64,000 nucleotides of DNA from NCBI RefSeq assembly GCF_023053635.1, contig NC_086183.1, positions 32,407,501 to 32,471,500 on the forward strand. The letters are read 5' to 3'. Made by a program: the position numbers and the translations under genes. Below the pieces are notes generated by a model. It saw only the letters and a program-made list of their open reading frames with translations. It ran no database searches and was not told the DNA's origin. The DNA comes from Elgaria multicarinata webbii (lineage: Eukaryota; Chordata; Lepidosauria; Squamata; Anguidae). Positions 12,301 through 21,084 of the stretch are shown in pieces (the first letter of the stretch is position 1; each line of letters begins with the position of its first letter).

Positions 12301-15300
12301 AGGATCGAGAAGAGATCCTGGCCCTCCTCTGTGTGACAACCTTTTAAGTATTTGAAGAGTGCTATCATGTCTCCCCTCAATCTTCTCTTCTCCAGGCTAA
12401 ACAGGTCCAGTTCTTTCAGTCTCTCCTCATAGGGCTTTGTTTCCAGAGCCCTGATCATCCTCGTTGCCTTCCTCTGAACATGCTTCCTGGGAGATTGTTT
12501 TCATAGCCTTGAATTCTTTCTCACCTCCGCTAGATTTGGGAACGGTCACATCCATGGCTCTGCTTGGAGAGCTCTTTAAATGGCCCTAGGACCTAGCAGT
12601 CTTCCCCACTGCAACTGGGATGGGGAACGCATGGCCTTCCAGATGTTGTTGGACTGCAATGCCCATCAGCCCTAACCAATGGTGAGGGATTAAGAGAGCT
12701 GCACTCCAAGAACATCTGGAGGGCTACATACTTCTCATCTCTGCACTACAACATACTTGGAAGTATGGTTTCCGTTCTTTGGAAATGCAGAACACAGATA
12801 CATTCCAAAAGCAAAAACACTTGTGGAAAATGCTGACCATGAAGACAGGGAGGAAGCTGTAATAACGGGCCAGGCTATTATGCAAAACAGACTATGCATT
12901 TGGTTGCCTGTATTGCTCTGCACGAAAAGAATACTGAGAACACTAATAGACAGCAGCCTTCATTATCTGATGAGCTTGTGCAACGGATAGGCACTTCCAC
13001 AGAAAAGCCGCAAGGGAAATGAGAGTTACACAACCAGCCGCACGTCAAGCAACAGTTGTCAGATCTTTCCCTTTAGAGCAGCCTTCCTCAACCTGGGGCG
13101 CTCCAGATGTGTTGGACTACAACTCCTAGAATGCCCCAGCCAGCTGGCTGGGGCATTCTGGGAGATGCAGTCCAACACATCTGGAGCGCCCCAGGTTGAG
13201 GAAGGCTGCTTTAGAATTTCTCCTCCCCCAAGAGTTCACTTGCGAGGTAATGCCACAGATCCATAGACATACGGACATATTATCTTTGTCTCTCTGGAAT
13301 TGCCAAGAACAGATGCTTTCAAATAATCCAGAATTCAGGTCTGAGCATAGCCCAAACAACAGCAGAATTCAGAATTTAGTGCATAGAATTGAGGGGTTTT
13401 CAAGATTTGGAAAAAGCCCATAGGAAAAAAAAATGGCTCTAAAACTCCGCAAGACAGGGCTACACAAGATCCCATATTAACATGTCTGAAGAGAAGACAA
13501 TACCAGGTAACTCAAGTAAGTAAGGTAAGTCATAAGGGAAAGCTGTTTTCCCCCTGCCTATAAATAAATCAAACTGCTTCACAACTCCAAAAACAGATTT
13601 TGTGGGAACAAAATCCACCTAAGAAAGCTTAAGAAGGAACCTTGGACTGGAACATGAGTTGTAAACGACCCTTAATGAATTCCAAAGAAAACAGAAAACA
13701 TGTCATGTTTTAACCAGTTAATCAGAAGCACCTTTTTAGCAAGTCTTGAAGGTTTTAATCAATTAAACGTTGCCTGGCGTCAACGCTGCTATCTTTCCGG
13801 CGCCAGGTTAAGACTTTCCTCTTTGCCCAGGCATATGGCGGCACATCTTAATCACCCACATGTTTAGTTTTTTAACGGTTTTTAATGCTTTATGTGTGCA
13901 TGTTCTGTGTTTTAGAGTTTTAAATTTTGTATACTTGTTTTTATCTCAATTTTAGAATTTCTGTAAACCGCCCAGAGAGCCCTGGCTATGGGAGCGGTAT
14001 ATAAGTGCAATAAATAAATAAATAAAAATAAACAGGAACACATTAAAAATATTATTACCAAACATCTTTTCTAGAAGATGCATAGGGCATGTTGGCATAT
14101 AGCTGGTCTATTTGGCTCTTTCCTGTTAGCAGCTAAACTACCGTGACATCAAAACCAGAGATTCTGGTTTGTTGTGCCTTTACAAGCCAGGATTGTAAAC
14201 TAAAGTTGCCCTTGGCTTACATATCCTGGCTTGTTTGGGAGCAACAAACCAAGTTTGGACAACTAGGTGAGCTTTTTATTTCTGAGTAGTTTAGCCATTT
14301 TTGCTAGCGGGAGGAACTATGTGGCACCAGCACTCAGTTTGTTCACAGTATGCCAGGATTTGCCAGAATCCTGGCTTACCATTCTGTGCAAATATGGACA
14401 CACTGTTCTCCCTCATGCAGGAAGAAATGCCTGCTGAGACAAAACAAAGAATGTTTTTATTTGCAAAAGACAATGAAGTCTCTTATCACCTTAAAGAATA
14501 ACACATTATTATCGCAGACGCTTTTGTGGACTTCGGTCCATTTCATGAGATGCATGAAGTGTTATCCTGAGTTACAAATATATGTACACATTGTTGTGGG
14601 AGCTTGCAAATAGCGAGATCAGAAGGAAAGGAAATGCAGGAAATACCGACAGTGATAATTATCTTATTAACACAGTCCATTCAGAAAAACAGTTAAACAC
14701 ACACTTCCTGGCACTGGTCACCCACCACCTCAAATCTTCCATGGTTAGGACACCGTATTGCATCAACAATGCACTACATCTGAGGCACTAGATTAAAAAT
14801 CCCAATACATTCTCAGCTCCGGGAGATATTAAGAGTGAATGGCAAATTCAGTATACTGTGGCAGGCAATGTGTTTCAAGCAAGCGCTTTGTGAAGAAAGG
14901 AAAGGAGACAGAAAGCATGAAAGATACTAGGCACCCAGAAACTCCATTTCCATGAGCACAGGAGGCTCTCTGCCCAAACTTCCACAAGACCCTCCTCTCA
15001 GTTAAACAGGGCTCTGCCCATGCCTTGTAGCCATACTCTAACTGGGAACTGTGAATCCCACTGCACATCCTCACCCCCCAACTGGAGAACCCTACAATAC
15101 TTACACACCTATACCTCAAGAATCTCTTTTCACAGATACATACTTTTCTGCCACCCAGTGACTTCTCCCAACTAACTACAACCCTCCACTATCAACTTCC
15201 TCTTGGAATTTCACATGCCTTTGCTCCCATATGCAGGAGGGAAACCTCCCCACAAGCACGGCATAGTTTGCTCAGAAGAGGCTAAGCTGTGAACCACTCC

Positions 15301-16171
15301 ATTCAAATCTCACACCTGCCACAAGCTCGTGGAACAGCCTTCAGCCAGCTAATATTTTCTCACCTCCTTGTCTGCAATACTGGTATCATGTCATGAGCCT
15401 ATTTTACAGGATTGTTGTAAGGCAGCCTTCCCCAATCTGGCACCCTTCACATGCGCCGGACTACAACTCCCATTGTTGGCTGGGAATGCTGGGAGTTGCA
15501 GCCTGACACATGGGGGGGGGGACCAGGTTGGAGAAGGCTGCCGTAAGGATTAACATGTGGAAAGAGCGTTGAACACTCATAAGACAAAGATAGGGAATGT
15601 GTGGCCCTCCAGATGTTGTTGGACTGCAAGTCCCATTATTCTTCACGATTGGCTATTGGAGTTACAGTCCAACAACATCTGGAGGGCCACACATTCCCCA
15701 CCTATGCTCTAAAGCAGCCTTCCTCAACCTGGGGCGCTCCAGATGTGTTGGACTGCATCTCCCAGAATGCCCCAGTCAGCTGGGGCATTCTGGGAGTTGT
15801 AGTCCAACACATCTGGAGCGCCCCAGGTTGAGGAAGGCTGCTCTAAAGCATTTTTCGTCAACCTGGTGCCCCCCCCTTGGATATTTTGGACTACAATTCC
15901 CATCAGCATGGTCTGTAGTGATGGGGGTTGTAGTCCAACACTTAGAGAAGGCGACAGATTGGGTAACGGCTGCTCTAAAGCCTGTACTATTATTGTAATT
16001 CCTTATTACCACCAACAACCTGCCCGCACTGGGCTTCCACAGGCAGCAAGGTGTCCCCCCCCCTCGCCCCACTTCAACCCACCCAATTTAGGAGCCCCAC
16101 AGCCGGCCTTCCCCCTCCTGCCCTCCCCCCAGGCTGAGGCCTGTACACCCCCCCCCCCCGCCTCTTACCAT
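4994..16171 (-). CDS. AP2S1: AP-2 complex subunit sigma (AP2 sigma-2), complete spliced CDS
   Basis: Five minus-strand coding exons join as 16171-16169, 9058-8909, 7587-7474, 6268-6209 and 5095-4994. All junctions are phase 0, with AG acceptors and GT donors, and they give 1+50+38+20+33 = 142 codons plus TGA, the usual length of the family. The protein begins [15 protein letters not shown] and ends LLMLQSLE; as far as I recall it is identical to mammalian AP2S1. Known role: the small sigma chain of the AP-2 adaptor at the plasma membrane, which with the alpha chain binds acidic dileucine cargo signals in clathrin-mediated endocytosis. Arg15, part of the dileucine pocket and the site of human hypocalciuric hypercalcaemia mutations, is present. 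The start is fixed by exon 1 ending exactly at ATG in a strong context (GCGACCACCATG) followed by GTAAGA. Introns 1-3 are rich in LINE, SINE and MITE insertions, and none touches an exon. Confidence 0.97.
5484..5537 (-). mobile_element. LINE 3' tail fragment
   Basis: TATTTATTCAGCACCAACAA...GTGCTGTACAAAATA is the reverse complement of the tail at 44970-45020. It lies in AP2S1 intron 4. Confidence 0.55.
5612..5905 (-). mobile_element. CR1-like LINE 3' fragment
   Basis: The plus strand has CTGGATCAGACCAAGGG and later GAGTTTGTCTAACCTCCTTTT, the order seen in a widespread reptile CR1-type repeat (also at 34.1, 38.6 and 60.2 kb). It lies in AP2S1 intron 4. Confidence 0.6.
6209..6268 (-). CDS. AP2S1: AP2S1 coding exon 4 (residues 90-109)
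   Basis: This 60-nt exon has a CTCTATCCAG acceptor and a GTGAGTTC donor. It encodes 20 residues, [20 protein letters not shown]. It is too short to stand out as an open frame and was placed by homology and splice sites. Confidence 0.97.
6373..7062 (-). mobile_element. CR1 LINE, 3' 690 bp
   Basis: This copy starts with the 3' octamers (GAATCATAGAATAG). On the minus strand it keeps a long stretch of the ORF2 C-terminus, including [20 protein letters not shown] and [17 protein letters not shown]. It is 5' truncated, as is typical, and lies in AP2S1 intron 3. Confidence 0.9.
7098..7312 (-). repeat. tRNA-derived SINE (Sauria/Squam-like)
   Basis: Antisense of a SINE with a tRNA-like head (B-box region around GAACCCGGATCTCC), a body GACTGGCCCAAAGTCACCCA and a tail ending in TATTATTATTATTA at the plus-strand left. 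Family name is tentative. Confidence 0.7.
7474..7587 (-). CDS. AP2S1: AP2S1 coding exon 3 (residues 52-89)
   Basis: This 114-nt exon has a TTCCTTCCAG acceptor and a GTGAATAT donor. It encodes [19 protein letters not shown] through EAIHNFVE, the central beta sheet and part of the dileucine-binding face. Confidence 0.97.
7614..8312 (+). mobile_element. L2-like LINE 3' end
   Basis: Plus-strand frames resemble the ORF2 C-terminus ([20 protein letters not shown]-like; then [14 protein letters not shown] and [17 protein letters not shown]). A 3' UTR with CCGCCCAGAGAGCCCAGGCT follows, then an (AAT)n tail at 8280-8311. It begins 26 bp upstream of AP2S1 exon 3, in intron 2. Confidence 0.8.
8909..9058 (-). 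CDS. AP2S1: AP2S1 coding exon 2 (residues 2-51)
   Basis: This 150-nt exon is flanked by an acceptor ...TATTACAG and a donor GTAATGCG. It encodes [18 protein letters not shown] through KHTNFVE, the N-terminal beta strands and first helix of the longin-like sigma fold, including Arg15. Confidence 0.97.
9309..10265 (-). mobile_element. L2-like LINE 3' end, about 950 bp
   Basis: A (TTTA)n tail at 9309-9342 and the GCCCAATAGCTGGAGCTCTC tail motif are followed on the minus strand by ORF2 sequence such as [39 protein letters not shown] and [19 protein letters not shown]. It lies in AP2S1 intron 1. Confidence 0.85.
10496..10565. repeat. Fragment of CAATCCTATGCATG-type palindromic repeat
   Basis: GTGATCCTATGCATGCTTAC and a GGGTTTACTTCT end resemble the repeats at 22.9 and 32.3 kb. 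Only one arm is clear. Confidence 0.4.
11399..11675. mobile_element. Older family B MITE, interrupted by a younger copy
   Basis: CAGCCTTCCCCTACCT at 11399 continues after the insertion as CCCTACCTGGTGCCCTCCAG and then a second arm CAGTCCAACACATCTGGAGC near 11640. Removing 11415-11542 and one copy of CCCTACCT restores a normal family B layout. Confidence 0.75.
11415..11542. mobile_element. Palindromic hAT-like MITE, family B (nested, young)
   Basis: This 128-bp near-perfect palindrome begins CAGCCTTCCTCAACC and ends GGTTGAGGAAGGCTG. It is flanked by an exact 8-bp duplication CCCTACCT (11407-11414 and 11543-11550). The left arm contains ACTACAACTCCCAGAATGC at 11452-11470. Confidence 0.9.
11717..11858 (-). 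mobile_element. L2-like LINE 3' UTR fragment
   Basis: TTTATTTATTTATTACATTT and ACCGCCCAATAGCTGGAGCT match the start of the element at 9309. Only the 3' UTR survives. Confidence 0.8.
12051..12484 (-). mobile_element. CR1 LINE 3' end, 5' truncated
   Basis: CATAGACGCATAGAATAG begins the antisense 3' end. The minus strand encodes [20 protein letters not shown]. It lacks part of the sequence after GGCCATTCC compared with the other CR1 copies. AP2S1 intron 1. Confidence 0.85.
12613..12745. mobile_element. Old palindromic MITE of the family B type
   Basis: CCTTCCAGATGTTGTTGGAC and AAGAACATCTGGAGGGCTAC are inverted arms around a diverged centre. Confidence 0.65.
13079..13208. mobile_element. Palindromic hAT-like MITE, family B
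   Basis: This 130-bp palindrome has CAGCCTTCCTCAACC...GGTTGAGGAAGGCTG ends and flanks CTTTAGAG (13071-13078) and CTTTAGAA (13209-13216), a 7 of 8 match. The arms are nearly identical to the copies at 11415 and 15715, indicating recent activity. Confidence 0.9.
13766..14032 (+). mobile_element. L2-like LINE 3' end fragment
   Basis: TTGCCTGGCGTCAACGCTGC through GTAAACCGCCCAGAGAGCCC and an (AAAT)n tail closely parallels 8038-8312. Confidence 0.85.
14476..14590. repeat. Reptile interspersed repeat fragment, unclassified
   Basis: CACCTTAAAGAATAACACAT and TTTTGTGGACTTCGGTCCAT resemble a repeat that I recall as common in reptile genomes. The class is not assigned. Confidence 0.4.
14591..15418. other. 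AP2S1 intron 1, nothing recognised
   Basis: No exon, repeat or regulatory motif that I can support. Confidence 0.4.
15423..15540. mobile_element. Palindromic MITE, family B, diverged
   Basis: CAGCCTTCCCCAATCTGGC...CAGGTTGGAGAAGGCTG is flanked by TTGTAAGG and CCGTAAGG (6 of 8). Both arms hold an ACTACAACTCCCA-like core. Confidence 0.8.
15592..15702. mobile_element. Palindromic MITE related to family B
   Basis: The arms TAGGGAATGTGTGGCCCTCC...GGAGGGCCACACATTCCCC enclose TGTTGTTGGACT and its complement. The outer ends differ from the CAGCCTTCC type, so this is a sister subfamily. Confidence 0.75.
15715..15840. mobile_element. Palindromic hAT-like MITE, family B (young)
   Basis: This is a 126-bp element whose two arms of about 61 bp differ at about two positions. 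It is flanked by an exact 8-bp duplication CTCTAAAG (15707-15714 and 15841-15848). The right arm carries the complement of ACTACAACTCCCAGAATGC at 15785-15803. Confidence 0.92.
15849..15972. mobile_element. Palindromic MITE, family B (old), sharing its target site with the neighbour
   Basis: CATTTTTCGTCAACCTGGTG...GGTAACGGCTG is a diverged family B copy followed by CTCTAAAG at 15973-15980, the same 8-mer that flanks the element at 15715-15840. Confidence 0.75.
16169..16171 (-). CDS. AP2S1: AP2S1 coding exon 1 (initiator ATG only)
   Basis: The minus strand reads ACCACC ATG then GTAAGAGG. The coding part of the first exon is the start codon alone, and exon 2 opens with ATT CGC (Ile-Arg), as the family requires after Met1. 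The intron then begins with a long G run (plus-strand C run 16148-16159). Confidence 0.85.
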
Positions 16172-16660
16172 GGTGGTCGCTGCCCTAATTCCTCCTTTCA
16201 CAGAGCTCAGGGGCAGCTGCTTCAACTCCCCACCCCTTAGGCTCCCTTCCCACCGGATATCCGGCAAGGCGCGGACGAGTCCCTGAGCAAGCCGGGAGTT
16301 GTAGTCTAAGAAAGGCAGCAGGAAGAAGAGGAACTGAAGCCCTCCCGGCAGGCTTTGCGGCAAGCATTAGGGTCTCTCTTTCTCTCTCTCTCTCTCCCAC
16401 CCTCACCGCCCCGGCAGGCCACGCGATGGCAGCGTTGCATGTCGGGATTTCTAGTTTCATCGGGCCGAGCAATAGGCAAAATGATACCAAAGTGCCGCTG
16501 CTTCCAGTAGGGGGAGCTCGAGTTTTGCGTCCTTCCTGCAAAGCCAGGGAGTGGTCTGGGAGAACGAAGCCGAGCGTCCTACATCTCGAGCGCCGAGAGA
16601 GCCTTACTTTAGCCCCAGGCTTGGCAAGGCCTGGTAGGCCCTGAATGGGGCAACTCGGTC
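16172..16660 (-). promoter_or_regulatory. AP2S1: AP2S1 promoter and 5' UTR, GC-rich, with ZNF143-like sites
   Basis: The sequence directly upstream of the AP2S1 ATG is GC-rich with several CpGs, a (CT)n tract at 16375-16396 and no TATA box that I can place. On the minus strand, 16456-16431 reads ACTAGAAATCCCGACATGC followed by AACGCT, which resembles the ZNF143/Staf consensus ACTACAANTCCCAGNATGC. A second partial site, ACTACAACTCCCGGC, lies at 16305-16291. Motif identity is from memory of the consensus; binding is inferred. Confidence 0.65.
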
Positions 16661-16996
16661 ACAATGGAAGGGGGCGCTCTCACCTCAGGGATGGGGAAAA
16701 TAAGGTTGGAAACTGGGATGGAGGGTGGAGGGAGCAGTAGCCTTAGATCATGCTGAGGAGGAGGAGGAGGAGGAGGAAGAAAAACAAACATAATTTGCAT
16801 AGGATCATTAAAACATGGCTTTAATTGACATGTAAATATCATTAAATGAACAGAGTGCATTATAATTCCTAAAGTGCTTATCCCTCACAATGTCATTGTG
16901 AAGAACAGCAATTTACAGGCCAAGTTTCAATACAAGTTGTTGTCTAAAATAATAATAACAACAACTCCAAAAAAAATATCTCTCAAATATTTACAC

Positions 16997-17126
16997 CAGC
17001 CTTACCCAACCTGGTGCCCTCCAGATGTGTTGGACTACAACTCCCAGAATCCCCCAGCTAGACGGTTGGGGGATTCTGGGAGTTGTCGTCCAATACATCT
17101 ACCAAGCACCAGGTTGAGGAAAGCTG
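16997..17126. mobile_element. Palindromic MITE, family B
   Basis: CAGCCTTACCCAACCTGGTG...CACCAGGTTGAGGAAAGCTG has inverted arms with ACTACAACTCCCAGAATCC at 17034-17052. No clear target duplication remains. Confidence 0.8.
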
Positions 17127-17216
17127 GTTTATGGGGATAATACAATATAATTATAATATAGGGAGTTTGATCGGGATTTATTCAGGCTTCCACAACATGG
17201 CATCCTCCATATTTAA

Positions 17217-18030
17217 GTGGGAAAATGCCAAGGAAGGACAACAGCCACATTTAACGTGAAAAGAGGAAACTTCTCCAAAATTAGGGAACTAGAAAAAAAG
17301 AAGCTGAAAGGAGGAGCCAAGAGGGTTGAATCCCTGCAAAACGCTTGGTGGTTATTCAAAACCACAATAAAAGAAGCTCAGCTACAATATATACCACAGG
17401 TTAGGAAATGTAGCACCAAGTCCCAGGGGTCACAGGTATGGTTAATGAGCCGTGTCAAGGAAGCTATTGGAGAAAAGAAGACTTCTTTCAGAAAATGGAA
17501 GTCTTGTCCAAGTGAGGAAAACAAAAGAGAACAAGAGATGCAAAAAAGCATTTTGAGGTGCATATCGCTAACAACATCAAGGCCAACAGTAAAGAATTCT
17601 TTAAAGATATCTGGGAAATTAAAGGCCAGTTAGCTTAACATGTGTTCCAGGTAAATTAGTTGAAAGCATTATTAAAGGTAAAAACATTAAGCATACAGAA
17701 GGACAAGCCCTGCTGAAAAAGAATCATCATGGCTTCTGCAAAGGTAAGTCCTGTTTCACTAACCTTTTAGAGTTCTTTGAGAGTGTCAATAAACATGTAG
17801 ACGTGGGTGATCTGGTGGACATTGTTTACTTGTACCTAAAAAGGCTTTTGACAAAATCTCTCACCAAAGACTCTTGAGCAAACTTAGCTGTCATGGGATA
17901 AGAAGAGAGATCTTGTTACAGACCAGTAACTAGTTAAAGAAGGGAAGCAGAGAGTAGGAATAAATGGTAAATTTTCCCAATGGAAGAATGTAAAACAGTG
18001 GGGTCTCACAGGGACCTGTATTGGGCCCAA
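17217..18030 (+). mobile_element. Degraded CR1 LINE ORF2 fragment
   Basis: A partly open frame resembles the linker between the endonuclease and reverse transcriptase of CR1 (LQNAWWLFKTTIKEAQLQ). Near 17999 the frame reads GVSQGPVLGPM, the RT motif before the YADD block. Confidence 0.65.
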
Positions 18031-18974
18031 TGTTCAGCAGGCAGGAAAAGAAGGAAAGAGTTGCTTCATGACCGCACCCAATCTTTTCCTGTCCTAACAA
18101 ACCTGGGCTAAGCCCTGATGGTTTATTTTCTGGAGGAACTTATGATGGGTCCGTGTGTCGTCTGTGGGGTGTTTCTGCCACTCATGATAGGTTAATATGC
18201 CCAAACACTCTAACCTGAGAACTCACACTCTGCAGAAAGGGCACGACCTATGACGTATAGTGGTTAGCAACCCCATCACGGCTTAGCATTACATTTGAAC
18301 CCAGAGCCACTATCTCTGCACTCCCACCCTCAAGCCTCACTATTTCCACCCAGCCCCATTGTAAAGGAGGAGACATGCCCACCTTAGCCTGAAGTCCACG
18401 CACCCCTGCAGTTCAGTGGCCGTGTTTGAAATGAGCAAGAGGGGAGAAGGGAGCCCCCAAGGGCTGCGTAGCAAAAAGGCTGCGGCTTCCACCCTCAGCC
18501 TGTCGCCCTGAAGCTGGGGAGTCTGGCTGTTGGCTCCTGCAATGAGTCAAAAGCTGCTAATTGTTAGCTCTATTTATGTACAGTGTCCCGGCATGGGGCT
18601 GGCATTCAGCGCAGAGGTGTCTAGGATAAACGTCTGCTTCCCGGCATCAGCTGACAGCTGCCTCCCACCTTGCTCAGACTGCACAGTCGCAAAAGGGCTG
18701 GAAGGAGCAAGTCCTAGCTACGTTGTTTAACTTAATGTGAAAAAAATAAGATATTGTTTTGAGAAACACACAACTTGTTGGAATGCTACGGCACAGTCCT
18801 GGCCCCAGTTTTCTGCGGGCAGCATCATATCTAGGCATGTTATAGACTCAAACCCTAGGATACCAGGATCACCTTTCTAGGACTCTGGGAAATCACTGGC
18901 ATCAACCGGTCCCGGGAGTTTTCCAGTTCTTTTATGAACCAGTTTGTTCATTTTGTGTCAGAGACCAAACCTCT

Positions 18975-19205
18975 ATGGCGGCACATGCTTTGCACGTGGA
19001 AGGTCCCAGCTTCGAGCCCTGGACTCTCTGTTTAGAAGGATCAGGTAGCAGGTGTTGTGAAAGTCCAGGGACAGCTCTACCATTAGCCAGGGTGAATGGC
19101 AGCATAGTGTTGGAGGAGAGAGCTGTGGGTCATGGGGCCTGCTCTGTGCCCTCTAAGTTAGCCTGCAGCCTTCAGGGGTGCTGGAAGATCCTGTCCCATT
19201 ACCAG
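18975..19205 (+). repeat. tRNA-derived SINE, diverged
   Basis: GCTTTGCACGTGGAAGGTCC followed by CAGCTTCGAGCCCTGG resembles a tRNA-like A/B-box head (compare the antisense copy at 27.5 kb). The body is strongly diverged. Confidence 0.5.
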
Positions 19206-19334
19206 TGTTGAAGACAGATCCCTCTACCCGTGCAGCCGGCTTTTGTTTGTGGAATGGGAGGGGGTGCCATCTTGTCCTTTGCTTCAGGCAGCAAAAGGTC
19301 TTGGGAAAGGCCCTTCTCTTCCTGAGAGTAGGAA

Positions 19335-19412
19335 ATACTTCATGCTGGCTAGGGAATGCTGGGACTTGTAGTTCAACACATCTGGAGGGCACAAGGTTGG
19401 AGAAGGCTGACC
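19335..19412. mobile_element. Half of a family B palindromic MITE
   Basis: GGGAATGCTGGGACTTGTAG...CACATCTGGAGGGCACAAGG...GAAGGCTG matches one arm only. Confidence 0.65.
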
Positions 19413-19584
19413 TAAGTGCATAACTACAAAGAAGAAAAGAACAGGCCATTGCTGCCTTTCCCCCCTCGGGCAGAGGAGACGGAGGGGTACCAATCCCATG
19501 GGCAGTTTGGGCACCTTCTTGGGACATCGGAATTCAAGGGGCATCAGATGACTCTGGGAAGGGATCAAGTTGAGGAGAAAATCG

Positions 19585-19850
19585 TGGGTCCACCATGCTC
19601 CATCACAGCAGCCTTTGAAGAAGGTCTTGAAAACGTATTATTTTACCTTGGTCTTCTCCTGATAGGACTGCTGTTGTTGCTGAGTTTTATGGCTGGTTTT
19701 TATGGCTGTTTTATTGGGTGTATGTTTTTGTCACTTTTAATAGCTTAATGGTTTTGTGTTTTATTGTTGCAAGCTGCTTTAGGAAAGCTTCTGCCCTGAA
19801 AGGCAGCCAAGAAATATTTTAAATAAACAAACAAACAAACAAACAAATAG
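19585..19850 (+). mobile_element. LINE 3' end fragment with (AAAC)n tail
   Basis: A terminal ORF2/3' UTR-like segment ends in AAATAAACAAACAAACAAAC. The class (CR1/L2 group) is a guess from the tail structure. Confidence 0.5.
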
Positions 19851-20081
19851 GCTTTGCCATATCACTGGGACAGCGGGGAGGCGGGGTCTGTGCCACACCC
19901 TTCCTGCCACCCTGTTGCAACCTCTTCTCATTTCATTCACAAACAGAGCAGAGGAAAGAGTAGCAATTAGCAGACAAGGCCCTGCAGACTGAGCAAAGCC
20001 TTCCACTTGCATTCAAGAAGTTATTGACGGGCAGAAAAATGAGAAATGTTTGTCTAGAGTAGCAGTCACAGATTGAGCCAA

Positions 20082-20083
20082 CC

Positions 20084-20117
<34 letters not shown>
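20082..20117. repeat. (GT)n microsatellite
   Basis: About 18 GT dinucleotide units. Confidence 0.95.
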
Positions 20118-20118
<1 letters not shown>

Positions 20119-20861
20119 CATCCAGGATCTCCCGCCCCCTCAATTTTTTCCTTCCTCTCTCTCTGTCCTCTGGAATCGGTGGGTGCTGATCACATTTGTT
20201 TTATTCGTTTGCTTGCTTGCTTATTTTCAAGATACCTGGGCAAGGTTCAGGTACAGAAAACTGTACAGTTCAAATTGCACTGTCCATGAGCCTGAATGAG
20301 AAATATTGACATAAGTCCTTGCAGTAGGCAAAGGTCACTGCAAAACAAATGACTTTGGTTGAAAAGTAACAAACATCCTGAGGACTATTCCACCCCCCAC
20401 CCCCACCCCCGCCCCCTGTGAGTCCTACCTGATTCCTTTTTCTTTCTTTGCTTATTTTGCAAAGATCTGCTTTGGGTCCTCATGCAGTTGTATGTGTCTC
20501 CCCTTCCTCTTTCCCCCCCCTTTTTCTAATTTCTGATCCAAAATGCAATATGAAGAACAATATGAACGTTCTCCCTGCAGACAGGAGATCATGGAATGAA
20601 AGACTTATTCTGCTGTTTGGGACCCCATCAAATCAACTTCTTCCTATCACATCAGCCCATAAGAATAATGACTAACATTTAGCCACACAGGGCCAAAAAT
20701 CTCTAGGACGCAGATGTCTGGTCCGTGTCCTCCAAACCCACATACGGGAGGGATTTTCAATGCACAAACAACGGCTGAAGAATTGTCAGGCCCATGTGTA
20801 GACCTCATTCACCCTTCCTGAGACTGTTTTTGCATGCAAAGGGTGTGCTTCAAAAGCCAGG

Positions 20862-21060
20862 GTGGTGTAGTGGTTAAAGTACTGGGCTGGATCTTGGGAG
20901 AACTGGGTTCTAGTTCACACTCAACCATAAAGCTCTGTAGGTGACTTTGGGCCAACCATTGATTTGCAGCCTAGCCCGCCTCACAGGGCTGTCGTGAGGA
21001 TAAAGTGGAGAGGAGAGGATTGTAGTTGACATAAAATTGGTGGCTTGGGAAGAGTGCACA
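20862..21060 (+). repeat. tRNA-derived SINE (Sauria/Squam-like)
   Basis: GTGGTGTAGTGGTTAAAGTA (A-box-like) and ACTGGGTTCTAGTTCAC (B-box-like) are followed by the body GGGCTGTCGTGAGGATAAAG. This is the sense orientation of the element at 7098 and 21325. Confidence 0.75.
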
Positions 21061-21084
21061 ACAGAAAATCTGGCTTCCGCATGG

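Noticed and set aside
16088-16541. Minus-strand open frames overlapping the AP2S1 promoter
   Set aside because: They conflict with the clear ATG-only first exon and show no family resemblance.
19416-19748. Open frame with a strongly hydrophobic C-terminus that looks like a membrane protein
   Set aside because: The hydrophobic part is the T-rich 3' end of a LINE fragment followed by its (AAAC)n tail.
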